Positions 51,301 through 60,223 of a stretch of 64,000 bases of DNA are shown here, piece by piece (the stretch's first letter is position 1; the number at the start of each line of letters is the position of its first letter). Source of the DNA: Mytilus edulis (Eukaryota > Mollusca > Bivalvia > Mytilida > Mytilidae). The DNA is taken from the NCBI RefSeq assembly GCF_963676685.1, contig NC_092356.1:21625750-21689749 (forward strand), written 5' to 3'. Under the pieces are notes generated by a model, which saw nothing but the letters and a program-made list of their open reading frames with translations, did not search any database and was not told the origin of the DNA. Both the position numbers and the translations under genes were made by a program.

Positions 51301-54300
51301 AAACAAAATTGCTGCTGTTTTTAGTTTATTTTTCAGATTACATGGTGAACAGGTCCAAATGTGTTGAATGTTCCTATTAGATTGTCATGTATCATCAAAA
51401 GTGTCAGAAGTTTCAATATTCATCGGAAGATCCAATGAAACCTAAATATTCAAGGAATTTGCAGGAATAATAAAAAAAAAGTGTCTATCGTCATGGCATT
51501 CCGTTCAATATGGAAAGTGCGTTGGATGTCATCATCAACATGATTCAACTGGCAGTGATTTATTCAAATATCGTTCATTAAGCTGTTATGGATCTGCCCA
51601 GCAGCTAGAAATTATTATGCATTTACTGTTGGTTTCCCTTCAGTGACCAATTGTCATCAAGTTTTAACTTGTTGGCCAGTTTGTTGATGTTGGTTGTTTG
51701 TTGGTTTTTATTGTTGAATATTGTTGAATAAATGCCATGACAAATAATCAGCCAAATTTCAAATTTCAATTGTTTGTTTGTTGTTTATATTTTTCTTGCG
51801 AAAGAATGAAACAAAACAATTCTGCAGTTGTATATTCATTGCGCACATTGAATATGCAATAAAACCATATCAATTACAATTCATGTCAGCACAACAAGTG
51901 CTGACTACTGGGCTTGTGATACCCTCGGGGAAATCTATCTCAACCAGCAGTGGCATCGACTCAGTGGTTGTAAATAAACTCATCATAGATACCATGACTA
52001 AATTTAGTATATACGCAGGACGCGCGTTTCGTCTACAAAAGACTCATCAGTGACGCTCGAATCCAAAAAAGTTAAAAAGGCCAAATAAATTACGACGTTG
52101 AAGAGCATTGAGGACCAAAATTCCTAAAAGTTTTGCCAAATACAGCTAAGGTAATATATGCCTTATATACGTATAGGGGAAGAGGTTTTGACAACTTCAA
52201 ATTTAAACACATAACAAAAAAAAAACCAAAAAAAAACTATTGCTTAGGATGATCAAGTTTCATTGCCGACCGTAAGACCTTCAAATCAGTGAAACCATCT
52301 TTATGATTAGAAAACAAAGCATACGGCAACAGAACTATACTCAAGATAAAGACTTTACAGGATTATAGCTACTTAAGAATGGGAAGATAATAATAAACAA
52401 ATTTATATATCTCCCCGATCCTGATTGTTAAACAACAATTCTCCTCCTGAATATCATTTTATCATGAGTTGTCTTTTACAGCATTTCATTAAGGTATATA
52501 GTAAGAGAGTAACAAAAAAACTTATCTAAATTATGGTTGGGATGATTTACAAACGGGGTAAGTTAATTCTTTACATATAGATACACAAAAATTTAAGAGA
52601 TAATTTCTAAACCAAATAATACGTGTTTTAAAATTGTACAGTACATAATTAATTATGTTTCTAACTTAATGTGCTGTTAACTTTTATCCTTATATTAATG
52701 AAACGTACCATTTTCTACAAGCCAATGTCTAACAAAACATTTCTTGTTGAGTTGCAAAAATTCCATTCCATTTCCACAGTGTCCACTATGGTCTAGGATG
52801 AAGTGATACACAGATGTGGGTCCACATATTTTGTTTGAATTTGATGTGCATTGTATAATGGCTGCATCTAAGAGATAGTTTTGTACTTCCTCTTTGCAAT
52901 ATTTACATCTGTCACGATACTCTGCAATATTTGGAGTTATCTGGAAGGCCGCCGTATACAGTTGATACCAAATTTGAGTGTTACTTGTCTAGAAGAAAAG
53001 AATAAAAATTATAGTTGCAATACTGGTTTTGGCCATTGTTGAAGTCCGTACTGCGACATAAAGACCCGCTTTATTTGAACTCTGTCCGACAATTTTATCA
53101 ATGGCATTTATGCAACATTTCTTCATTTTATTACAGTAGTTGTTTAATCATTGAATTCAAACTGTATGGTTAAATGTGTTTTAAGACATTTTATAAGCAA
53201 TAAGTAAATGTTTAAAAGTAATACTAATACCAGCTGTGTGTCTTTGGTTATAAAATGCCTGTAATTCGAGTATACATACATCTTGTTACAATATGTAAAA
53301 ATAATACGCAATGTAATTGGGATGTATTTTGAGGTAAATTTTTTATTCAAATAGGATGCCCGTGCCATAATCTACTGCAATAGAAACGTTATTAGTTATC
53401 TGTTTGTAAATAAACGTACCACACTTACATGTTCATATATGATAATGCCAAAAGTATAAAAGAAGCAAAACTATAAATCAAAATTGAGAATATTAGGAAC
53501 AAAAACATAGACAAAAAGTTTTTACCCGTTATGGTCAACTTTGCTTTCAATAACTGAATAAGAATTGTGTGTGTCAATTTAAAACTGATTTAAATCAGAA
53601 TCTTTATATCTAGTAGTCAATAGATTACGAATTCTATTGGAATAAAACCACTAATTAATGGTCCCCTTGCTTTTTATGTTGAATTTCTTGATTTCAAGCT
53701 TTCATAGCTCTTTCAAATGAAGTCACACTCATTCCATGTCAAAACAATACCTTCTGGTTTCCTATGCTAGAAAAATCATCATACCTTTAAATGCATATAA
53801 GGTCGCACTGGTTCTCCGAGGTTCGGAAGTACTAAAACAGGTACTGCAGATCTGAGAATCAGGCAATAAATGCCATCAAGTTTCAATTTCATACAACTGT
53901 TTTATTATTTAATGTAATCATTCAACAAAGGTTTTACAATGATCCACACTCATTCACCTTTCATTTGATACCAAAATTGCCAAATTATTTCACAAATTAA
54001 AATTAAAAAGTAACAGCTATGCATAGAAACTATTTTGTTTTAAATATGTACTACTTTCTTGTATGTTCTCTCAGACCGGACCCGACTAAGTGGTTCTATA
54101 CCTATTGGGAGGATCGTAGATTTTATTACATAATTACTAAATAAGACCTAATAAATATTTTTTTTGAACATTAATTACACTTAGATAACCGAAATTGTCT
54201 GAATCAAAAGAAAAGTAGGACCAGTTTCCTATTTGATGACTTTTTATTAAAAAAAAAAAAAAAATCCAATTTGTAAAAATATCTTATTTCTTATCAGAGT

Positions 54301-54704
54301 AAAAAATGAAACAAAATCAAAAGTTGGTAACTTTTTACAATGAGTCACCAGCTTTACAGTTACAAATCTTGAAATCTTTGTTTTAATTTTTGGTGCGATT
54401 GTAATGTAAATGTACATTATTTAAATCAATTCAATAATAAAATATAATTTAATGTAGTACTTTTTTGTGAATCAAAGTTCAATGAAGTGCAACGTATTTA
54501 AAAAAGATATAGCGATATTTCTCGTTCACTTACCGGAACTCCTTCACCTAATTGTTGATAATCGTTATTACAAGAGGATGTCGACAATCCTTTTCTAAAC
54601 ATAGACGATCTTGACGGACGCTCGAACAACCCTCCATGTCCCTCAATAAAAGCGACAGCACATAACATAATACAAAACGTAAAACAGATGATCATGATCG
54701 ACAT
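36371..54704 (-). CDS. Predicted type I membrane receptor: AA15-like N-terminus, six-Cys ectodomain, TM helix, death-domain-like tail
   Basis: Minus-strand exons, in order: 54,704-54,534; an uncertain 53,851-53,785; 52,988-52,709; 49,130-48,971; 48,666-48,602; 48,150-48,058; 36,576-36,371. From the cysteine-rich exon on, all phases match (1, 2, 1, 1), giving one open frame to a stop. Without the uncertain exon the protein is about 324 residues. Parts: a signal peptide; HGGLFERPSRSSMFRKG at the mature N-terminus; a six-Cys segment; the helix VIILVVCSIVGGLCIVYTIL; basic VRKR inside; an acidic linker; then a cytoplasmic domain with QWENFTRIL and VRERIYNALCLRKEK, which fits the Dw..laR.L and RE..Y..L..W patterns of death domains. 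Such tails recruit adaptors in apoptosis and NF-kB signalling; ligand and pathway are unknown. The 11.5-kb last intron holds a hAT and the duplication edge. Joining exon 1 to the rest is supported by phase only. Confidence 0.7.
36990..37120 (-). repeat. Interspersed repeat fragment, minus strand
   Basis: Reverse-complement fragment of the 28,930 repeat family (AAGTACGGTTTTCAACACGG and AAAACCATTCGAACGG), in the last intron of the receptor gene. Confidence 0.55.
38120..38275 (-). repeat. Fragment of the GCACCTG...TTTCGTC repeat
   Basis: Contains AGATACCAGATGAACAGCAA and AGGTGCTCTGGATGGGTAAG in reverse-complement order, like 56,590-56,860. Confidence 0.55.
38865..39060 (+). repeat. Interspersed repeat copy (28,930 family)
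   Basis: Diverged copy: GGCCATTAGTTTTCTTGTAT and CAATCATACCACCCTTTTC. Confidence 0.5.
39783..39893 (-). repeat. Small element with tRNA-like promoter boxes and inverted ends
   Basis: ACAACAGAGT at 39,783 is inverted at 39,881-39,890. On the minus strand a perfect B-box, GGTTCGATTCC (39,869-39,859), sits in GTGGGTTCGATTCCCACC. TAGCTTAGTGG, a good A-box, follows it at 39,813-39,803. Boxes in B-then-A order do not make one tRNA; this may be the joint between two tRNA-like units or a SINE remnant. Confidence 0.5.
40631..41755 (+). pseudogene. Non-LTR-type retroelement remnant: reverse transcriptase C-terminus and 3' tail
   Basis: A decayed frame reads PIVNYPFLDGDVPLSPSYG, then after a frameshift ISQLVRFSHVCNNVLDFNKR and RNLCITEKLLHQGFPYHKL, and later SGISHPIFYGNILYKAQR. 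I recognise this C-terminal region from reverse-transcriptase proteins of molluscs. A non-coding tail follows, with GAGATCTCACAAACATGTTT, CCCAAGTCAGGAGCCTCTGG and ACGCCTCCGGATGCGGG, ending CATTCTCAATTTTA. The longest copy in the window; it explains the short tails at 873, 10,812, 18,822, 35,050, 45,813 and 55,021. Confidence 0.75.
42213..42422. mobile_element. Palindromic MULE-like MITE with 9-bp target duplication
   Basis: The element is 42,222-42,413. It starts TAGTCCAAATAATTATGACG and ends with the exact inverse. A perfect centre CTTCGACGTCGAAG joins two arms of about 63 bp; the right arm is then repeated once more. GTGACATGT flanks both sides (42,213-42,221 and 42,414-42,422). A 9-bp duplication is typical of Mutator-like elements. 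It lies in the last intron of the receptor gene. Confidence 0.85.
42996..45028 (-). mobile_element. hAT-like transposon, degraded, copy 2 with 5-bp target duplication
   Basis: Identical to 16,005-18,037 as far as read. CCTTG lies immediately left (42,991-42,995) and right (45,029-45,033). Most hAT elements make 8-bp duplications, but 5-bp groups are known. It sits in the last intron of the receptor gene. Confidence 0.85.
43405..44574 (-). pseudogene. hAT transposase fragment, frameshifted (copy 2)
   Basis: Same two pieces and same frameshift as at 16,414-17,583: CETRWSAR in the first piece, PVGSVPCERSFSAMRR in the second. Not functional. Confidence 0.88.
45813..45959 (+). repeat. Retroelement 3' tail (copy 2 segment)
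   Basis: Duplicate of 18,822-18,968. Confidence 0.75.
47192..47277. repeat. Three 30-bp tandem units (copy 2)
   Basis: Duplicate of 20,201-20,286. Confidence 0.8.
48058..48150 (-). CDS. Receptor gene, first death-domain-like exon
   Basis: 93 nt, acceptor TTTTAACAG, donor GCA|GTGAGT, phase 1 at both ends. Codes SECKWTGLFQECTTKPEIID then QWENFTRILC. The W...LF spacing and the QWENFTR helix correspond to helices 1 and 2 of death domains (compare the DW..LAR motif). The paralogue exon at 61,724-61,629 has NWEKFFNRFC and DWEHFIRTLF in the same places. Confidence 0.75.
48602..48666 (-). CDS. Receptor gene, cytoplasmic linker exon
   Basis: 65 nt between TTATCTAAG and GTAAAG. Only one frame is open: PSDDDTISGTYDWIEPYRPS. 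Its phases (2 in, 1 out) are exactly those needed to join the transmembrane and death-domain exons. Acidic, with two Tyr in YDWIEPY that might be phosphorylated; that is speculation. Confidence 0.72.
48971..49130 (-). CDS. Receptor gene, transmembrane exon
   Basis: 160 nt, acceptor TTGCTTTCAG, donor GATGG|GTTAGT. Codes ERAASD, the helix VIILVVCSIVGGLCIVYTIL continuing LYVWIV, then RKRTVEKETNSRP. Positive residues after the helix fit a cytoplasmic C-terminus. The last bases read through into a stop only if the donor is ignored. Confidence 0.8.
50110..52157 (+). repeat. Repeat cluster, copy 2 of 23,119-25,166
   Basis: Same three GACGCGCGTTTCGTCTAC repeats and one GCACCTG...TTTCGTC repeat, in the intron between the cysteine-rich and transmembrane exons. 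Confidence 0.75.
52709..52988 (-). CDS. Receptor gene, cysteine-rich ectodomain exon
   Basis: 280 nt, acceptor TTTTCTTCTAG, donor AATG|GTACGT; 93 codons plus one base. Begins TSNTQIWYQLYTAAFQITPN and has six cysteines (exon residues 28, 31, 47, 55, 71 and 84), enough for three disulfides. An even cysteine number next to a transmembrane exon fits a small extracellular module. I do not recognise the domain family. Confidence 0.75.
53785..53851 (-). CDS. Receptor gene, uncertain extra ectodomain exon
   Basis: 67 nt between GATTCTCAG and GTATGA. The frame SAVPVLVLPNLGEPVRPYMH...LK is open and ends in the phase needed by the cysteine-rich exon. Its start phase does not match exon 1, so another exon would be required or this one is alternative or spurious. 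Confidence 0.4.
54534..54704 (-). CDS. Receptor gene, first exon: signal peptide and AA15-LPMO-like N-terminus
   Basis: 57 codons from ATG at 54,704; donor CCG|GTAAGT (phase 0). Hydrophobic MIICFTFCIMLCAVAF is followed by a cleavage site before His in IEG|HGGLFERPSRSSMFRKG. AA15 lytic polysaccharide monooxygenases start their mature chain with a copper-binding His in the pattern HGxLxxPxSRxSMWRxG. The remaining AA15 domain (for example its CGVCGD region) is not found downstream. It may be the first exon of the receptor, or an orphan AA15 exon. Confidence 0.7.
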
Positions 54705-54755
54705 TCTCTAGTAAAATGAAAAACATATACACCCGATTTATTTAAATACACCTTG

Positions 54756-54763
54756 TCACGTGA
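54756..54763. promoter_or_regulatory. Palindromic E-box upstream of the receptor gene
   Basis: TCACGTGA, about 55 bp upstream of the start codon on the minus strand, with AT-rich TATTTAAATA between it and the ATG. CACGTG is bound by USF/MITF/TFEB/Myc-type factors. A single hexamer; weak evidence. Confidence 0.4.
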
Positions 54764-54786
54764 TTTTTATAAACTTTACACAATAA

Positions 54787-55025
54787 TTGGCAGTTCTTTT
54801 GTTAATATTCATATCTGTCCAATAAATGGGTAGTTCGATTATATAAAAGTAAACAATAAGACGTCAAAATTGTCTAAGGACGCACTCTATGACTTTGTTT
54901 ACGTTACTCTATCAACTCAACATCATATTTGGCAGTTCTTTCGTTGATATTACTATCTATCCAATAAATGGGTAGTTCGATTATATAAAAATAAACAATA
55001 CGACATCAAGATCGTCTAAGCACGC
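54787..55025. repeat. Two direct 97-bp repeats upstream of the receptor gene
   Basis: 54,787-54,883 and 54,929-55,025 share GGCAGTTCTTT, CCAATAAATGGGTAGTTCGA and TTATATAAAA. The second copy runs straight into the retroelement tail. Confidence 0.8.
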
Positions 55026-55147
55026 CTCCGGGTGCGGGAATTTCTCGTTGCATTGAAGACCTGTTGGTGACCTTCTGCTGTTGTTTTTTTCTATGGTCGG
55101 GTTGTTGTCTCTTTGGCACATTCCCCATTTCCATTCTCAATTTTAAT
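55021..55147 (+). repeat. Retroelement 3' tail copy
   Basis: CACGCCTCCGGGTGCGGGAA to CATTCTCAATTTTA, close to the tail at 41,755. Confidence 0.78.
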
Positions 55148-55150
55148 AAA

Positions 55151-56290
55151 ATTAAAACCATGACACTTAGATACACTGTATAAAAAGATCATGTTATATG
55201 TTTGTATGTGATGGTAATGCACAATACGATCAACCTTCACCTAATAATCCATAGTTGCAAAAATCTACTGACTTTTCAAATAAACTCTACTTCGATTCAC
55301 GAAAAAGTAGTACAACAAATTATATTTCATTATTGAGATCTCGTAACAATAGACCACAATTATAAAAAGTCTGAAACATAAGTGTTTAGAGGGGAATATT
55401 AACTACACATGATACGACTGCATATAATAAATAATGAATAGCATTTAAGTATTAAAATGATTAAATTGACAAGACCTACATTTACTGTCACAAATTTTCT
55501 AAATGCACATTATAAAATTTTAATGAATATTATTCTATATTGATTTTAAATATTTTGCAACATTGAAAATGATGCCATTTGTTTTGGATTCATAAATTAT
55601 TTTTTTTAAAACAAATCACCAAAATTGCTTAATATATGATGCATTTCAATTATACTATGATGCAAACGATTCGTGGGTCCGACCATAACGTTACGACACT
55701 AATACGTTGAAACAATATACACAAAATACGCTAAAGTGCGATGCATGATATTTGCTTAAGTGTGATGGTCCGCGAAAGTATAGTGCTTTGTCGTCTGAAG
55801 CAAATGTGTTTTAAATCTTTTACTAGAAAGACTTGTATCCTGCAGTCGACCGTTTTACTAATTAGATAAAAGTAGTATTCGCATAACTATCCTGTATCTT
55901 GTACTTTTTTGGAAGCGAACGAATACATTAAAATCATTGTTTGTGTTGGAATTTACTTTGCGGTCCCCGTTTACATATTGTCGCTTTTATTGAAAAGTTA
56001 CATCGTTAAAAAAACTACACAATAAAATTAGAACAATGACACTTAGATATGTATACAAAGATCATGCTGTATGTTGGTATGTGATGATAATGCACAAAAC
56101 GATGAGTGTTTACCTAGTACATGTAATAATCCATATTTCAACATTCTAACCGACTGTTCAAATAAACTTTATCAAAGATAACAGGATTGTACTTTATACT
56201 ACGATTCACGAAAAAGTAGTACAACATATTGGAAAAACAATAACTCCCTCGCGGAGGGAAAGACTTTAATAAAACTATATTTCATTATGA
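55151..56290. repeat. Direct repeat pair of about 190-270 bp
   Basis: 55,151-55,340 and 56,022-56,290 share ATGACACTTAGATA, GTATGTGATG, TAATGCACAA and CGATTCACGAAAAAGTAGTA. The second holds extra bases near 56,175. Confidence 0.7.
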
Positions 56291-56589
56291 ATTGATTTAA
56301 TCAATGTTAAGTTATACATTTACGTTTAAATATAACATACAATCCTGGTATGATGAGTTTATTTGAAAAGTCAGGTAAAGATAAACACATTTATTTAATG
56401 ATCTTTTCTTTTGTGATATGATTTGCACATCATTCATTACCTTACTATCAAATTAAGCTGGAAAGTTTAAACCACAATTTACTAATTCTAAGTTATCGCT
56501 TCATATGAAACATTTAAGATTTCACTGATGTCAATTTAGTATATTTAGAACAATTATCGTAAAAAAAAATGATTAAAATTGTTAAAAAA

Positions 56590-56860
56590 GAGGGACGAAA
56601 GATACCAGAGGGACAGCCAAACGCATAAATCGAAAATTAACTGACAACGCGATGGCTAAAATGAAAAGACAAACAGACAAACAATAGTACACATGCCACA
56701 ACGAAGAAAACTAAAAATTGAGCAGCACAAACCCACCAAAAACTAGGGGTGATCTCAGGTGCTCCGGAAGGGTAAGCAGATCCTGCTCCACATGTTGCAC
56801 CCGTCGTGTTGCTCATGTTATAACAAATCCGGTAAATAGTCTGATAGTATAAGACGGTGT
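56590..56860 (-). repeat. Interspersed repeat (GCACCTG...TTTCGTC family), full minus copy
   Basis: GGACGAAAGATACCAGAGGG through GTGCTCCGGAAGGGTAAGCA to AACAAATCCGGTAAATAGTC; the best minus-strand copy. Confidence 0.75.
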
Positions 56861-57329
56861 TGTCTCGATAACATATAAATTGTTATGCGTTGCGATCGGA
56901 CCGCATACGAAGTTTATTTTATATCTAGTTCAAAAGCTGTTAAAAATCTACTGTATCTTCAAAAGTGGAAATATGTCCGTCAAAATAAATCAACTTTCTT
57001 AATAATGATATTTGATACGGAATAGCACGTCCTAATTTTAACGGCAGTGTTGTTTAGAGAGACAAGAAATTAAGATAACTAAAGGTTCGAGTATACTTTA
57101 AATAACTTTTTCTAAAATTATTCAAAATTTAAACCAGATTGTTTACTGTCTGATATTGTAGACTAAAATGCATGGTATATTTATTATTAGCGTTGATGTC
57201 AGAAACTCCAAGTACTCTTTAAAGAATGTTTAAATAACCTGAGCACGTCCAGTCTGTGTTTTTGTTAGATTGGTTTTTCTGCGTTGTGTCGATATAATGC
57301 GTTAATGCCTTTTGGACTGATATTATAAT

Positions 57330-57810
57330 GATGTACCAATACACTAATGTCCCAACTAAGCGGAGAGTGTGAGCCTTAACAAACGCATATTTATCTCAAT
57401 CTCTTTTTATATGTTGATGTCCCAAGTAGGGCCTGTAATTATTGAATTGTTGTTGTTTCTTGCTGTTTCTCATACATACATTTGTTTGTCAAAATTTGGA
57501 GAGGGTTGATGCTGCCGTACATATATAACCCCGCCACATTCGAATGAAGGAGGCTTTAATGCAGTAGTTGTCTTTGGTTAATGTGTGGCATAATTTTCGT
57601 TAATTCTTTTGTTATGAATATAGCCGTTAATTTTCTCAAGAAAATAGTTTTATTTTTGTGATATCCATTTTGATTGATAACAGCCTTTATAGTTTTGTGT
57701 TTTCTCATTGTCAAAGACTGGACGGCTGTATATAACTGCTTCAATCTAGTTCACTTGTATTTACTAGATGGATATATGTTGCAATAGCAATTACACCGTA
57801 TCTTTTTAAA
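57330..57810 (+). repeat. Interspersed repeat fragments
   Basis: Fragments with TGATGTCCCAAGTAGGGCC and ATAACCCCGCCACATTC, then a diverged 28,930-family copy from about 57,595. No gene seen. Confidence 0.5.
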
Positions 57811-60223
57811 TTTACAAAACAAAACGATACAAATTATTTTTTTTAATCAAAATTCAACAACAACAACACAATAAATTAATCACGTAATCTTTTTAATATG
57901 GTATTGAATATACCTTTGATGTTGACAGAGAATTGTTAATGAACATTAGCATACATACTGAAAGGAAACCATTACTCTCCATTTTGTTATTTTTGGATGA
58001 GTCTCAGAACACCAATTGAATAAAATTATATACCTTGCCTCATGCATCCCATATCATTTCTTTATTCTATTACATTATGTAAACACTTGAGAGTATATTT
58101 GCTAAGGCACCAATGTTTCAACAATAAAGAATACTTTCGACAATTCTATAGGGGCACATACATGTATATAATATATGAATACCATCTTTTGATTACATTC
58201 TGGGTTTAATTTATAATCACATAACTGTACACACACTGTACACTTTAATTAGAGATGAATGATAATTGTTATAAATCGCAATGTATATACCAAAAATGAT
58301 TAATACAGTAGATTTTTCTGATACAATGTTTACATATCTTACGTATCATTCTAATCACATATAAAACTTATTGATTCTTGTGACAGATATACAGTGTATA
58401 CAAAACAAACTATACTCTGAAATAACTACAAACACATGCATCTGATTTTAAGTAAATTCATGAAAACAATAAGTAATTCACAGACAGACAAATATCGTGT
58501 CTTTTTCGTCATTGTCTTTCATTTTCATACATTTTTTTATCATATATATGAATTAACCGACATCAGAAAAAAGTTAGCGTAAATAATATATTATCTATAA
58601 AAAAACTATCATATTCTAAAATTGACAAAACATCTGTGCAATATTGTATTTGATGATGCGCAGAGATGGATTTAAGATAAATGTATTTTATAAGAAAATG
58701 CAATAGATCACATTGTCTGAATTGTGCTACACACATCGAATGTCTGCATTTCAGGTCTAGCGGTGATACTATGTATCCGACAATGTTAAAGAATCATCTT
58801 TGAAATGTTTAATTTACGGGATTTAACTTTAAAAACCCAATTCCCACAATTAAAACTTTTTAGAACAATGAGGATGCTTTTGATGCGACTGTCATAAAAG
58901 TGAGAGATTTAGCGCTATAAAATTAGGTTCAATCTACCATCGTCTACATTTGAAAATGCCTGTACCAAGTCAGGAATATGACAGTTGTTGTGCACTTGTT
59001 TGATGTGTATATGATTAGGGAGTTTCCCTTATGAATTTTACTGGGAGTTCAGTATTTTTAAGTTAGCCACCTAAATTATTTTAGTGCCCATTGTACTAGA
59101 CAACAGTACCGATTACACCATACACAATTGCCAATTGCACCATGCATCATACACAATTACATTTTCCTCCATTGCTCCATGAACAATACATGTATAATAC
59201 AGTAACAACTCATAATCATAATACGCTAAATTTATTTACGGTCTTTGCATATATATAAAAAATAATACATATCGTTAAACAAATGTTAAGTTTTCATTAA
59301 GAAATATGTAGGCTTATCTTCATGTATGTGTTAACATAAATAATTGTACAATACAAACGAAATGCTCTTAATTTAAAGTGATAATATCGTTTAAAGAAAA
59401 AAAGGGCTAACTTGCGTTGTTTCTCGTCTTTCATTTTCAAATGTATCAAAATCTACATAGCTGTTAAAGTTATAAAATATTAAAAATATTAAAATATCCC
59501 AAAAGCATAATTGTAGGATTATAAAAGTTCAAGAAAATAATGTCAATATAACGATTAGGAAAATCATTTGAAAGTTACATAAACAGTTGTATCCTTTCTA
59601 GGACTAATTTTTTTTTTATTGAATACATAGTTGAGCATCAACTGAACCCTTTAAGCAAACGGGTAAAGACATAGTACGTTATTGAGTGAATTTGGTATCA
59701 AAGAGATGGGTCAATTTTCCTGGAATGACATTCATTAAAACATCATTTTGAATTTAGTCTTTTCTTTTTCACTAACGTAGTACTATGTTGTATCTCAGAT
59801 TCATATGTCATCTATATCATAGTGTTTTTTGAAACGCACACTCAAAGTTGGAGTTATACTAATGGTGACATTTTGATAGATTTTGCCAGGTTATGAGTCC
59901 ACAACTAACAAGGATTTGCTAAACAAAAGGTAAAATTTCACTTGACGTAAGAATTTATCAGAAACACTTTACTTTTTAAGGGTTGAGATGTTTTTTAATG
60001 AAATTATGGATTTAAAATCAAAACATATACTTAGTGATATGCATTTTTTTGTAATATCATTGATAAAAAATAAATATCATTTTTATTTCAACTCATTTTT
60101 ATTTTGAGAGTGACAATATGATAGGAAAATTAACCATGACTTCTAGTTTCTGAAACATTTGTATGTAATAATTTTTTTTTAATTCATATTCATTCTAAAA
60201 ATGCATTTATATTACAAGAACAA
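57811..60223. other. Non-coding AT-rich sequence
   Basis: No exon with supporting splice sites and no clear repeat was recognised on either strand. It would be downstream of the paralogous receptor gene. Confidence 0.4.

Larger units (their letters stand above)
42996..54287. repeat. Duplicated 11,292-bp segment, copy 2 (likely original)
   Basis: Same content as 16,005-27,296. Here the hAT at its left edge has a matching CCTTG on both sides, and the receptor gene continues on both sides of the segment (first exon to the right, last exon to the left). Both facts suggest that this copy is in its ancestral place. Confidence 0.92.

Noticed and set aside
53942-54020. Candidate minus-strand exon between the AA15-like exon and the uncertain exon
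   Set aside because: The bordering GT and AG are weak and the one open frame is low-complexity and hydrophobic; phases do not rescue the join.
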